From: Prevotella melaninogenica
GTDB taxonomy: Bacteria; Bacteroidota; Bacteroidia; Bacteroidales; Bacteroidaceae
NCBI RefSeq assembly: GCF_013267595.1
Contig: NZ_CP054011.1
Coordinates: 1,812,147 to 1,876,146 of the forward strand
Reading direction: 5' to 3'
DNA: 64,000 nt
A program made the position numbers and the translations under genes. The notes below the pieces were generated by a model that saw nothing but the letters and a program-made list of their open reading frames with translations, was not told the DNA's origin and searched no databases. This document shows, piece after piece, positions 34,353 through 42,879 of the stretch (within the stretch, counting starts at the first letter, position 1; every line of letters starts with the position of its first letter).

Positions 34353-35243
34353 ATGGCAGAAAAGAAACTTAGTTTTGCTATCTTCGGCAATGCTTCTAAA
34401 GCTTTTGACTCGCTTCAGATAACAGAAATCTTAGACTATCTGAGGGAGCATGAAGCTGATGTATATATTGAACAGAACTTTTATAATAGCCTACAAAAAG
34501 AACTTAAGAAGTCGATTTCTATAGCGGGTGTATTCGAGGGGGTAAACTTTGATGTTGATTATGTCATTTCCTTAGGTGGCGATGGTACTTTTCTAAAGGC
34601 AGCAAGTAAGGTTGGTCCCAAGCAAATACCTATCATTGGCGTGAATATGGGACGGTTAGGTTTCCTCGCAAATGTTGCTCCGGAAGAAATTAAAGACGTA
34701 CTTTATAATGTCTTTGAAGGAAGATATGAGATCGAGGAACGTGCTGTTATCCAACTTGAAGCAGATGGGAAAGCTCTCGAGAACTGTCCTTTTGCCTTGA
34801 ACGATATTGCGATTTTGAAACGTGATAATGCTGCGATGATATCGATAAAGGCAAGTGTTAATGGCGAATTTTTGGTAACTTATTTGGCAGACGGACTCGT
34901 TATCAGTACGCCAACAGGCTCAACAGCTTACTCATTGTCAGTTGGTGGTCCGATTATCGTACCTCAATCAGGCATTTTAAGTATGACTCCTGTAGCACCA
35001 CATAGTCTGAATATTCGTCCAATCGTTATCAGTGATGAGGCTGAGATAAAGTTGGAAGTAAAGAGCCGAAGCCACAACTTCCTTGCAGCTGTGGACGGAA
35101 GGTCAGAGAAACTCAGTGAGGGAGTAACGCTAACGATAAAGAAGGCACCGCATAAGGTGCGTATCGTGAAGGTCTATGGGCAGCGTTTCTTCTCAACACT
35201 ACGTGAGAAGTTGATGTGGGGAGCTGATACACGCCAGTTTTAG
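34353..35243 (+). CDS. nadK: NAD kinase
   Basis: Makes NADP from NAD and ATP. GGDGT at 75-79 is the catalytic motif. The second hallmark is TYLADGLVISTPTGSTAYSL, and GGPII follows. 296 residues is typical of Bacteroidetes NAD kinases. It lies 147 bp before an ABC transporter gene with no hairpin between them, so they may be co-transcribed. Confidence 0.96.
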   Translation: MAEKKLSFAIFGNASKAFDSLQITEILDYLREHEADVYIEQNFYNSLQKELKKSISIAGVFEGVNFDVDYVISLGGDGTFLKAASKVGPKQIPIIGVNMGRLGFLANVAPEEIKDVLYNVFEGRYEIEERAVIQLEADGKALENCPFALNDIAILKRDNAAMISIKASVNGEFLVTYLADGLVISTPTGSTAYSLSVGGPIIVPQSGILSMTPVAPHSLNIRPIVISDEAEIKLEVKSRSHNFLAAVDGRSEKLSEGVTLTIKKAPHKVRIVKVYGQRFFSTLREKLMWGADTRQF

Positions 35244-35390
35244 GAAGGCTGATTGTTGGCGAGAAAGGCAGTGAATAGCTTACCATACAGTTTAGTTTTC
35301 CTATTCAAACCATCCTTATTGGCTATGCTAACCCAGCTGAAAAGTCTATCATTCCCACACCTTCAATAAAATTAAAAATAAAAGGTAATA

Positions 35391-37070
35391 ATGCTAAGCA
35401 AGATAAAGAAACTCTTTCAAATCCCTGAAACGCGTTACACAAGCAAGGAGATATTCCGCTGGTTGTGGAATGCGTGGCGTGGTAATCGTAAGCAGGCGGT
35501 GCTGAATGCTTTGATAGGTATTCTCAGCGTAGTCGTTTCTTTGGCAACTGTTTGGGCTGTTCAACATGCCATTGATGTGGCTTCTCATGTCATAGAGGGC
35601 AGTATTTATACCGCAGTGAGCATCATGGGAGCGTTGATACTCTGTGATTTCGCGTTGAGTATAGCCTCTGTATGGGTAAAGAACCTGTTAGGTATCAAGG
35701 CGCAGAACCGTATGCAACAGCGAATGCTCGACCGTATTTTGCGTTCGGAGTGGCATGGAAAAGAGCGTCATCACAGTGGTGACGTACTTAATCGATTGGA
35801 ATTTGATGTTGCCAATGTGGTAAGTTTCCTCACCGAGACGATACCAAGTTCAGTCTCAACATTGGCTATGTTCCTCGGTGCTTTCTTCTATTTGATGTCG
35901 ATGGACTGGCGTCTTGCCATTATCATTGTCGTTATGATTCCACTATTTGTCCTCATCAGCAAGGTGTATGTACGTCAGATGAGACGACTGACACGTGAAG
36001 TTCGCGACTCAGATTCAAAGGTTCAGAGTGTTTTGCAAGAAACGATTCAGCACAGAATGCTCATCAAGACACTTGAAAGTGATGAGATGATTGTTGGAAA
36101 GTTAGAGGGAACACAACACGAGTTGCGTCGTAAGGTAGTGCGAAGAACAAAGTTTTCTGTATTCTCAAACCTTGTTTTGAACTTTGGGTTTGCCTTTGGT
36201 TATCTTGTTGCTTTCACGTGGGCAGCCCTCCGCATGTCGGCTCATTCGCTGACTTTTGGCGGTATGACAGCCTTCTTACAGTTGGTAAATAAGATTCAAA
36301 ATCCTGCTCGTCAATTAACGAAATTAGTACCTGCGTTTGTCTCAGTATTCACTGCTGCCGAGCGATTAATGGAGTTAGAGGAGAATCCTTTAGAGGAACA
36401 AGGCGAGCCGATAGAGGTGGCTGGACCTTGTGGTATTCGTTTAAGCCATGTTGACTATCGTTATGATGATGCCGAACGTGAGATATTGAAGGACCTTGAC
36501 TTCGACTTTTATCCTGGCTCTTGTACGGCTATTCTTGGTGAGACAGGTGCTGGAAAGACAACGCTTGTACGTATGCTCCTTGCCTTATTGAAACCAAATA
36601 AGGGTTCTGTAGAGATTTATAACGAAAAAGAAAGCAGAGAGTTGACACCGCTCATGCGTACCAATTTCGTCTATGTCCCTCAAGGTAACACACTTCTTAG
36701 CGGTACAATCCGTGAGAACCTACTACTCGGTAAGGTCGATGCAACGGAAGAAGAGATGATTGCAGTACTTAAGAAGAGCTGTGCTGACTTTGTTTTCCAT
36801 CTTCCTTTGGGACTCGATACGCTCTGTTCAGAGCAGGGAGGAGGACTCAGTGAAGGACAGGCACAACGCATTGCCATAGCTCGTTCGTTACTGCGTGACC
36901 GTAGTATCATGATATTTGATGAGGCAACGTCAGCCCTTGACCCACAGACAGAGCGCGACCTCTTGAAGAATATACTCTCCAATCACGATAAAACGGTGAT
37001 TTTTATCACCCATCGTCCAGCTGTTGTTGACTATTGCGACCAGACGTTGACCATAGAAAAAATACAATAA
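35391..37070 (+). CDS. ABC exporter, fused permease and ATPase
   Basis: A 559-residue half-transporter: an N-terminal type-IV exporter membrane domain with about six helices (about 35-330), then the ATPase. Walker A is GETGAGKTT (383-391, Lys389); the signature is LSEGQ at 486-490, inside GLSEGQAQRIAIARSLL; Walker B is SIMIFDEATSALDP; the H-loop is ITHRP. It presumably works as a homodimer. Substrate unknown; lipid, peptide and drug exporters all share this layout. Confidence 0.92.
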   Translation: MLSKIKKLFQIPETRYTSKEIFRWLWNAWRGNRKQAVLNALIGILSVVVSLATVWAVQHAIDVASHVIEGSIYTAVSIMGALILCDFALSIASVWVKNLLGIKAQNRMQQRMLDRILRSEWHGKERHHSGDVLNRLEFDVANVVSFLTETIPSSVSTLAMFLGAFFYLMSMDWRLAIIIVVMIPLFVLISKVYVRQMRRLTREVRDSDSKVQSVLQETIQHRMLIKTLESDEMIVGKLEGTQHELRRKVVRRTKFSVFSNLVLNFGFAFGYLVAFTWAALRMSAHSLTFGGMTAFLQLVNKIQNPARQLTKLVPAFVSVFTAAERLMELEENPLEEQGEPIEVAGPCGIRLSHVDYRYDDAEREILKDLDFDFYPGSCTAILGETGAGKTTLVRMLLALLKPNKGSVEIYNEKESRELTPLMRTNFVYVPQGNTLLSGTIRENLLLGKVDATEEEMIAVLKKSCADFVFHLPLGLDTLCSEQGGGLSEGQAQRIAIARSLLRDRSIMIFDEATSALDPQTERDLLKNILSNHDKTVIFITHRPAVVDYCDQTLTIEKIQ

Positions 37071-37074
37071 TGTA

Positions 37075-37106
37075 TTTGCGTTATTCAAAATAAGGTCGTA
37101 TATTTG
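37075..37106 (+). promoter_or_regulatory. Promoter for the thioredoxin-fusion gene
   Basis: TTTG (37075-37078), a 20-bp spacer and TATATTTG (37099-37106), about 93 bp before the start codon. Confidence 0.72.
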
Positions 37107-37198
37107 CAACATGACTGAAAACTGAAAGGAGACCTAAAAACTGCAAATTCCAATCTTATTAGTGGAAGAAAGATAAAGAAAATAGAATAAAATTAGAT

Positions 37199-38128
37199 AT
37201 GAAAAGAATTCTTTTAGCTGTTGTCAGTGTATTTCTTATGGCCGCACCAGTGGCTTTTGCACAAACAACAAACGTTGAACAAACTAAGGATTTAGATGCT
37301 AAGTATGCTACGAACATGCTCAAGCCGGGCACACGTGCGCCTGAGTTTAAGTTGAAGACATACGATGCTAAGGAAATAAAATTGAGTCAGTATCGTGGTA
37401 GTTACGTGGTATTGGATTTCTGGGCAAGCTGGTGTCCAGACTGTCGTCGTGATATTCCTGCCATGAAGGCGCTTTACGAGCAGTTCCGCGATTATGGAGT
37501 GCAGTTTGTTGGTATCTCTTTCGATACCGATCGCGAGGTTTGGGCACAGACTTATTGGGGCAAGTATCAGATGCACTGGACACAGGTGAGCGAACTAAAG
37601 AAATTCAGAAAGAATACTGTTATCGACAAGTTGTATAAGATTGATTGGATTCCTTCAATGTATCTCGTTGATCCAGAGGGCAAGATTGTCATGGGAACGG
37701 TGGAGATAGGTAAGCTGAAAGCGAAGTTAGAATCTCTTCCGCTGACTCCACAGGTTAGTAAGACAGAGGTGCTCCCAACCTTTGAAGGCGGTCAGGAGGC
37801 TATAAATAACTATTTTGCACAGAGTCAGCGTCGTAGCATTCAGTCATTCCGTTCAAAGGTACAGGCTGAGATGACCGTTGTTTTCAATGTTGAGATGGAT
37901 GGCACTGTTACTGGTGCTCGTGTCGTTGACGTAAAGAATGTGAAGGGCACAAGCAAGCACTTCATGAAGATGGATGCTGAGAAACAGAAGCGGGTGTTGA
38001 ACAACTGCGTTGAATACTACAAAGAGCAGGCTGTTCGTCTTACGAATAATATGCCTAAGTGGAACCCTGCTACGCAGAATGGTCGCCCTGTAAAGAGCAA
38101 GACAACAGTGAATATTGTTTTCCAGTAA
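37199..38128 (+). CDS. Exported thioredoxin-like protein fused to a TonB C-terminal-like domain
   Basis: A signal peptide (1-22) leads to a TlpA/ResA-like thioredoxin domain (about 41-180) with active site WCPDC (Cys79, Cys82) and the cis-Pro loop WIPSMYLVDPEG. Residues about 193-309 resemble the C-terminal domain of TonB energy transducers: FEGGQEAINNYF, a VVFNVEMDGTVTGARVV strand pair and the closing PKWNPATQNGRPVKSKTTV. It has no transmembrane anchor of its own. It likely acts on periplasmic disulfides; the TonB-like part may bind envelope partners. It stands alone between a promoter and a terminator. Confidence 0.85.
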   Translation: MKRILLAVVSVFLMAAPVAFAQTTNVEQTKDLDAKYATNMLKPGTRAPEFKLKTYDAKEIKLSQYRGSYVVLDFWASWCPDCRRDIPAMKALYEQFRDYGVQFVGISFDTDREVWAQTYWGKYQMHWTQVSELKKFRKNTVIDKLYKIDWIPSMYLVDPEGKIVMGTVEIGKLKAKLESLPLTPQVSKTEVLPTFEGGQEAINNYFAQSQRRSIQSFRSKVQAEMTVVFNVEMDGTVTGARVVDVKNVKGTSKHFMKMDAEKQKRVLNNCVEYYKEQAVRLTNNMPKWNPATQNGRPVKSKTTVNIVFQ

Positions 38129-38167
38129 TAGGCGGATTGGACAACAATTAAGTTCTAAATAAGATGT

Positions 38168-38204
38168 ACAAGGCTGTCCTAACGAGGGCAGCCTTGTGCT
38201 TTTT
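38168..38204 (+). terminator. Terminator after the thioredoxin-fusion gene
   Basis: ACAAGGCTGTCC and GGGCAGCCTTGT pair around TAACGA, followed by GCTTTTTATTCC. Confidence 0.87.
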
Positions 38205-38254
38205 ATTCCTTGAAAAATGCTCTTTTTGATTCTGCTTCAGTCTCATCTTTCATC

Positions 38255-38316
38255 GTGTTAGTACTCCGCACCATTGGTGCTAACCCTCCGCACGCTATGT
38301 GCTAAGCACTAACACG
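38255..38316. repeat. CACCAATGGTG hairpin repeat cluster, copy B3
   Basis: GTGTTAGTACTCCGCACCAT, then TGGTGCTAACCCTCCGCAC, GCTATGTGCTAAGCACTAAC. Same arms as the other clusters, in the inverted orientation. Confidence 0.7.
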
Positions 38317-38599
38317 TATAGAAGAGATGGGTAAGACGAACTTTTGTTGACCAATGTTTGGAAATATTGCTGTCTGGTAAAAATAAACTGAAAGTTCTGT
38401 ATCTCTTTACCCATCGGTGTTACAGCCGTTTTACTTATCCAGGGGCTTGGTTTTCAGTTTCAAACTGTAAGCATTATAAAATGTGCTTATATTGACAAGG
38501 AAAGCCCTATAATAACCAGATAAATTAATGAAATCATAAGTTTAAGTCTATTTTAACTAACACAGATAAATCCAAAAAAATTTTATCGGACACCAATAG
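38317..38599. other. Intergenic region, no recognised feature
   Basis: AT-rich sequence between repeat cluster B3 and the next promoter; no frame or strong hairpin seen. Confidence 0.5.
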
Positions 38600-38631
38600 T
38601 TTGGAAACAAGAATATTAATGCTTACTTTTG
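38600..38631 (+). promoter_or_regulatory. Promoter for the 38749 lipoprotein
   Basis: TTTG (38600-38603), a 20-bp spacer and TACTTTTG (38624-38631). Confidence 0.75.
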
Positions 38632-38748
38632 TGAAAAGTACATAAAGGAAAGGTTATAGTTGATAGTTGCACCGTTTTACTGTGTCTTACATTTCGATAT
38701 AGTTAGTAGGATAGATTGATAGCGGTTGACTTTTTAATCTTTGGAAGA

Positions 38749-39246
38749 ATGAATAAGTTATTATGGTTATGTGGAATAATTGCCTTTGCAGTCGTCAGTT
38801 GTACAGAAGGTAATCGAGGTAGTATCAAGAAAAAGGATACACTCAGTGCGTATGACTCCGTTCTTATTGGACGTGATCCCGGCTTTAGTTGCGGTCTTAC
38901 GGAGGTTTATTGGATGTTATATAAGAATGGAAGTGTAACGAAATGTACGCGATCAATATTTGCATCTGACGATGGTAAAGACACTGTCAGAACTGTTCGT
39001 TTTAGTGATGACAGTGCTCGTCGTGTACAAGAACTTGTTGATGATATGTTCGTCAAGGGTACTGTAAAGGACATTGTGGCGGTAAAAGGTAACGAACATT
39101 GCAGTGATATGGGTGGTCTATACATCTATATTTACTATCATGGAAAGACCGTTCGATATGAATATAACTGGGGACAAACAGGTGTAAAATACTCTTCCGA
39201 GTTCAATGAACTTATGAATCTGTTAAAGGTGCATGATGCTGAATAG
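38749..39246 (+). CDS. Lipoprotein of unknown function
   Basis: 165 residues. The start at 38749 (preceded by GGAAGA) gives signal MNKLLWLCGIIAFAVV with lipobox VVSC at about residue 18. The mature part is an alpha/beta mix with Cys residues in FSCGL, TKCTRS and EHCSDM and no known domain. It has its own promoter and ~120-nt leader. The next gene is also an envelope protein with a separate promoter. Confidence 0.8.
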   Translation: MNKLLWLCGIIAFAVVSCTEGNRGSIKKKDTLSAYDSVLIGRDPGFSCGLTEVYWMLYKNGSVTKCTRSIFASDDGKDTVRTVRFSDDSARRVQELVDDMFVKGTVKDIVAVKGNEHCSDMGGLYIYIYYHGKTVRYEYNWGQTGVKYSSEFNELMNLLKVHDAE

Positions 39247-39393
39247 GGAGAAAGACGTATAAAAGCAGCGAGAAGAGCATTAGGACTTTCTCATTGTTGT
39301 GTCTATATACGAGTTATGCATCCTATTTATGCTCAGTAGATTAGGTTAATTTGGATAAAAATAATAGTAGGCTGTGAAAGTTTCTTTGAATTA
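39247..39393. other. Intergenic region, no recognised feature
   Basis: Non-coding sequence before the promoter at 39394; no clear terminator seen after the lipoprotein gene. Confidence 0.45.
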
Positions 39394-39425
39394 TTTGTAA
39401 CTATCCGATAAAAAATGTACTTTTG
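39394..39425 (+). promoter_or_regulatory. Promoter for the 39554 gene
   Basis: TTTG (39394-39397), a 20-bp spacer and TACTTTTG (39418-39425); leader about 120 nt. Confidence 0.75.
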
Positions 39426-39553
39426 TGTTCAGTAAGTTAAAACTCTAAAAGAAGGAAGACGAGTGCTAAAATTATATAGTGTAACGAACTTTTAGATAGC
39501 TTTTTAAAATATAAAGACAATCTTAATCATTAACTACTAACGATAAAGTAATT

Positions 39554-41002
39554 ATGAGAACTCTGCTATTATGTGTTATTGCGTTGTGCTCTCAGGTGAT
39601 GAGTATGACTGCTCAGGTGACAGGAAGAATAGAGTATCCTCACCGTGCTGACTATGAAGATCAGGTCGTGTTGCCTGTGGATGACAAGGGACTGGTCATT
39701 CAGTCGTTTGCTAAGGACAGCAAAGAGTGTAAGCGTTACTTCAAGACAGAATTTTATTCAACTGCAATGAAGCTGATAAGTACCGATTCAATATTGATTG
39801 ATAAGGGTATGTATTTCTATTCAGATGTGGTTGAGAGTGGTGTGCTTTATACTGTTTTGCGCCAGAAGGATGGTTCGTTTATGATCGTTGCTTTCAATCC
39901 TGCAACACATAAAATAACCACAACGGATGGTGAATACACCCGTAAAGGGTCGATGAGAAATCTCGTTATTGCGAATGGATCAGTCGTTTTCAGTTCAACA
40001 CAGAAGAAATTAGACCGCATTGGTATCATTGATTTGAAGACGGGTAACTGTCGATTTACTGATATTCACTTCCCAAAAGTGAAGGATAAGAATATCTTTG
40101 TGCTTGAAAATACCGTGATAGACAATACTATCTATGCGTTGGTAGGAGTAGAGACCGACGTCTATCTGCTTCGTCTGGATATGCAGGGCAATCAGTTAGG
40201 AGCAAACAATCTTACGGCTGATATTGCTGAACGAATCATCTCGGCATCAGTCTCAAAGGCTGGAAACAAGTTCTTTGTTACAGGAACTTACTCAAAGTCG
40301 AAGAAAGGTGGGGCGGAAGGTATCTTCTTCTCAGAGCTGAAAGACGATAGATTTAATAATATTAAGTTCTACAACTTTTTGAAGCTAAAGAACTTTACGG
40401 AGTACATGAGCGACCGTAAGCAGGCAAAGATTGAACGTAAAAAAGAAAAGGCTGAGAAGGCTGGTAAGGAATATTCGCTGAAGTATCTGATGGCTTCTCA
40501 CCGCATTATGACGGATGGTAAGGATTATTTCTACCTTGGCGAGGCTTATTATCCTGTTTATTATACAACTTGGATTGGTAATACGGCGGTGACAACCTTT
40601 GCTGGTTATAACTATACGCACGCTGTTCTTGCAAAGTTTGATGCAGAAGGCAATCTGCTTTGGGACGAATGCTTCCCAATGGAGCCACGTATAATGCCGA
40701 TGTATGTGAAGCGTTTTGTGTCAGCAAGTCTGAAGGGAAAGAATGTCAACCTGCTCTTTGCTGATAAGAACAGACTGGTATCAAAGCTCTTTAGAAATGC
40801 GGATGGAAATGTGATTCAAGACCGTACGTCGGAGATTATAGAAACGGATAACGAAGACGAAGACGTTAAGAAGATGCGTTATTCTAACTCTCAGCACTGG
40901 TATGGAGATAACTTCCTCGTCTATGGAACGCAGGTGGTGAAGAATTCTAAGACTGGTGAACGTCGTAAAGTATTTGCTGTTACAAAGTATACAATAAAGT
41001 AA
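39554..41002 (+). CDS. Exported protein of unknown function, possible beta-propeller
   Basis: 482 residues with signal peptide MRTLLLCVIALCSQVMSMTA. The mature part has repeated beta-strand phrases of propeller type, for example GRIGIIDLKTG-like RIGIIDLKTGN, YLLRLDMQGNQLG and AVLAKFDAEGNLLWDE. A charged insert (SDRKQAKIERKKEKAEKAGK) lies near residues 290-315. No enzyme motif recognised. It starts 13 bp before the next gene's ATG, so the two are one operon, perhaps of the cell envelope. Confidence 0.8.
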   Translation: MRTLLLCVIALCSQVMSMTAQVTGRIEYPHRADYEDQVVLPVDDKGLVIQSFAKDSKECKRYFKTEFYSTAMKLISTDSILIDKGMYFYSDVVESGVLYTVLRQKDGSFMIVAFNPATHKITTTDGEYTRKGSMRNLVIANGSVVFSSTQKKLDRIGIIDLKTGNCRFTDIHFPKVKDKNIFVLENTVIDNTIYALVGVETDVYLLRLDMQGNQLGANNLTADIAERIISASVSKAGNKFFVTGTYSKSKKGGAEGIFFSELKDDRFNNIKFYNFLKLKNFTEYMSDRKQAKIERKKEKAEKAGKEYSLKYLMASHRIMTDGKDYFYLGEAYYPVYYTTWIGNTAVTTFAGYNYTHAVLAKFDAEGNLLWDECFPMEPRIMPMYVKRFVSASLKGKNVNLLFADKNRLVSKLFRNADGNVIQDRTSEIIETDNEDEDVKKMRYSNSQHWYGDNFLVYGTQVVKNSKTGERRKVFAVTKYTIK

Positions 41003-41015
41003 CCAAGTTATGTAG

Positions 41016-41543
41016 ATGATGAGAAATATTGATAAATACCGTCTCTATCAATGTCTTTTACTGCTTGGCTGTCTGCTTTGTGTTCCGCATAGTGTACAGG
41101 CACAGGCGTGGGACGGAGAAGGAGATATTAAAGTTTATGCTGGTTATGCCAATGTTGGGGGTAAGGCGGGCTTTGAGATTGGCAGTGATTATGCGCTCAG
41201 TGACTTTATATCAATAGGCGGACAGATAACTTATGTCAATGTGAAAAAGCACGATGAGGGGCATAATAATTTCTTATTGGGCTATGATCTCAGCCTAACG
41301 GGTAACTATCATTGGGCTGAAGTGCTGAAACTACCATCGGTACTGGATATTTATAGTGGTGTTTCCGTCGGCTTACGAACAGTTGGTTTGCAGGCAGGTG
41401 TGCGCTATAACTTCAGTGAGACATTCGGACTCTATGGGCAGGTGCGGCAGAATCTCTTCAAGACGTTTGGCGATGATGTGGAACATGGGCGCGTCTATCA
41501 AGGCAAAACTGCTCTCTCTGTGGGTCTGACTGTTACGTTTTAA
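41016..41543 (+). CDS. Small outer-membrane beta-barrel-like protein
   Basis: 175 residues; signal peptide ending VQAQ (about residue 30), then alternating strands with paired turns and a final GKTALSVGLTVTF strand ending in Phe, as outer-membrane barrels do. A second ATG at 41019 is equally possible. Likely an 8-strand barrel; function unknown. Translated 13 bp after the upstream exported protein. Confidence 0.75.
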   Translation: MMRNIDKYRLYQCLLLLGCLLCVPHSVQAQAWDGEGDIKVYAGYANVGGKAGFEIGSDYALSDFISIGGQITYVNVKKHDEGHNNFLLGYDLSLTGNYHWAEVLKLPSVLDIYSGVSVGLRTVGLQAGVRYNFSETFGLYGQVRQNLFKTFGDDVEHGRVYQGKTALSVGLTVTF

Positions 41544-41606
41544 AGCTATTTATCCACTACTGTTTTGTGATGATTTGAATGTCAGAGTAGTGAAGTTCGT
41601 GTGTAA

Positions 41607-41648
41607 ATAAACAATAAAGGCTATCGGAAACTCCGATAGCCTTTATTG
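41607..41648. terminator. Bidirectional terminator
   Basis: AAAGGCTATCGGA-AAC-TCCGATAGCCTTT, a perfect 13-bp stem with A tract before and T tract after. It closes the + operon and the convergent 41665 minus operon. Confidence 0.9.
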
Positions 41649-41664
41649 GATGATAATAGTCTTT

Positions 41665-41847
41665 TTATTGATACTGACGGTGTCTGGCAATAATGTCTTT
41701 CGCTGGAATGCTAACAATATTACCGTTTTCATCACAATTGATGACAGGCTCATTTTTGGCAGCTTTCTCTTTTAACAAGATTCGTTCTGACTCGATAAAC
41801 CCTTCTTCAATAGTTTTTAAATAGGCTTCTATTTCTTTATTTGACAT
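41665..41847 (-). CDS. Small 60-residue protein, possible partner gene of a zeta-type toxin
   Basis: MSNKEIEAYLKTIEEGFIES with an acidic, helical N-terminus and a strand-rich end (NENGNIVSIPAKDII-like). I recall similar 50-60 residue genes next to zeta-toxin genes in Bacteroidales, but no function is proven. It overlaps the upstream 45-codon frame by 11 bp (ATGTCAAATAA), showing translational coupling. Confidence 0.65.
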   Translation of the reverse strand: MSNKEIEAYLKTIEEGFIESERILLKEKAAKNEPVINCDENGNIVSIPAKDIIARHRQYQ

Positions 41848-41974
41848 AACTTCTTATCTTTCTAAATTTTACTTCATTACTAATTCTGGTTCTTATACTA
41901 TTTCCTCCAAAAGCAATACGCTCTTTAGGCTGTATGCTATTATCATATATTGACCATATATCAACCTTATTCAT
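41837..41974 (-). pseudogene. 45-residue C-terminal remnant of a zeta-toxin-like kinase
   Basis: Encodes MNKVDIWSIYDNSIQPKERI followed by AFGGNSIRTRISNEVKFRKI. The pattern V-D-x-W-x-I-Y-D-N-S, then IA-G and N-E, resembles the C-terminal end of Bacteroidales zeta-toxin domain proteins. The kinase core with Walker A is missing, and an in-frame stop lies seven codons before the ATG. It could still be translated as a short peptide from the promoter at 42002-42032. Identity is from pattern memory, so moderate. Confidence 0.5.
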
Positions 41975-42001
41975 AAACAAGTTAAATAGATACTATTGAC
42001 G

Positions 42002-42032
42002 CAAAGATAATCTTTTCTTATGAATAAAACAA
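42002..42032 (-). promoter_or_regulatory. Promoter for the toxin-remnant operon
   Basis: On the minus strand TTG (42032-42030), a 20-bp spacer and TATCTTTG (42009-42002); predicted leader ~20 nt before the 45-codon frame. Confidence 0.62.
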
Positions 42033-42169
42033 GTCAGTTGTCTTTTTATTAATAGGTCATTTCTTTTTTGTTCTCTTCTTATTTGTGTCTAAAATCGATA
42101 GTGTTTGTAATAAGTTCTTGGTATGTTTGAAGGTAATATTTACTCAATAAGGAAGAAAAATAAAGGTTC

Positions 42170-42212
42170 TTCCGTTAAATGTGTGGATACTTCTCGTATA
42201 GATTTAACGGAA
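42170..42212. repeat. Perfect 11-bp inverted repeat
   Basis: TTCCGTTAAAT (42170-42180) and ATTTAACGGAA (42202-42212), followed by AAAA on +. Could be an operator or the loop of an unannotated transcript; nothing coding is seen around it. Confidence 0.5.
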
Positions 42213-42458
42213 AAAACAAATCTCACCATTAAACAAATATATAGCCAAGACTGTAAAACTACTTATTTTACTATCATCCTCCGACACAGAAAGCCCTTTT
42301 GTCATAATCTTTTGAAGATGTAGATAGGGTTTTGAAAAATAATTACATAATGTCGAGTAAAACATCTATAAGTAAGGATAAAAACACGTGTAAAAAGTGG
42401 GTTTGTAACCAACAGTGAATCAGTTGGTTATAAAGTAGTAAAGGAAAAGTGCTTGAAT
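42213..42458. other. Intergenic region, no recognised feature
   Basis: AT-rich non-coding sequence with no supportable gene or signal. Confidence 0.45.
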
Positions 42459-42534
42459 GGACTTCAAAAGGGCGTTAGTTGGACTTCAAAAGGGCACCTT
42501 TTGCAAGCCAATTAGGCGTCTTTTAGAAGCAAAA
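42459..42534. repeat. ACTTCAAAAGGGC repeats
   Basis: GGACTTCAAAAGGGCG at 42459 and GGACTTCAAAAGGGCA at 42481, 22 bp apart, followed by TTGCAAGCCAATTAGGCGTC and TTTTAGAAGC, which is roughly the inverted form. A related phrase TTGGCTTCAAACGCCCTG is at about 24697. Confidence 0.6.
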
Positions 42535-42754
42535 AGAGCATGTATAGAATCCGAGTCGTGTGAAAATAGTTTACAAATACCATCGATGTGATAATAGGTT
42601 GCTTGTAGAAGACTGATAGACATAGTGTCAATATAGATTTAAGCTTGTTGTTTATCCTTCTTTGTAAGTCCAACTAATTTGTAATAGTGATACCCTACAA
42701 GAGTATAATCCTTTATTATATTTCCAATCAATGCATTTAACAGAAGAACCAAAA

Positions 42755-42797
42755 TAAAGGCAATAGCCACCAAAGATAGTAGGTAGCTATTGCCTAT
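42755..42797 (-). terminator. Terminator of the malQ-pullulanase-neopullulanase operon
   Basis: GGCAATAGC and GCTATTGCC form a 9-bp stem extended by AAA/TAT; on the minus strand it is followed by TTTATTTTGG. Confidence 0.75.
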
Positions 42798-42879
42798 ATA
42801 TTGTGTGTATGAAAAGTTTTTGTGCTATTTTCTAATGCGTAAGCAACAATTAAATAATCCTTCTAACTTGCAGGGGGAT

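Noticed and set aside
42123-42323. 66-codon + strand frame near the toxin remnant
   Set aside because: No homology, composition or start context; it spans an inverted repeat.
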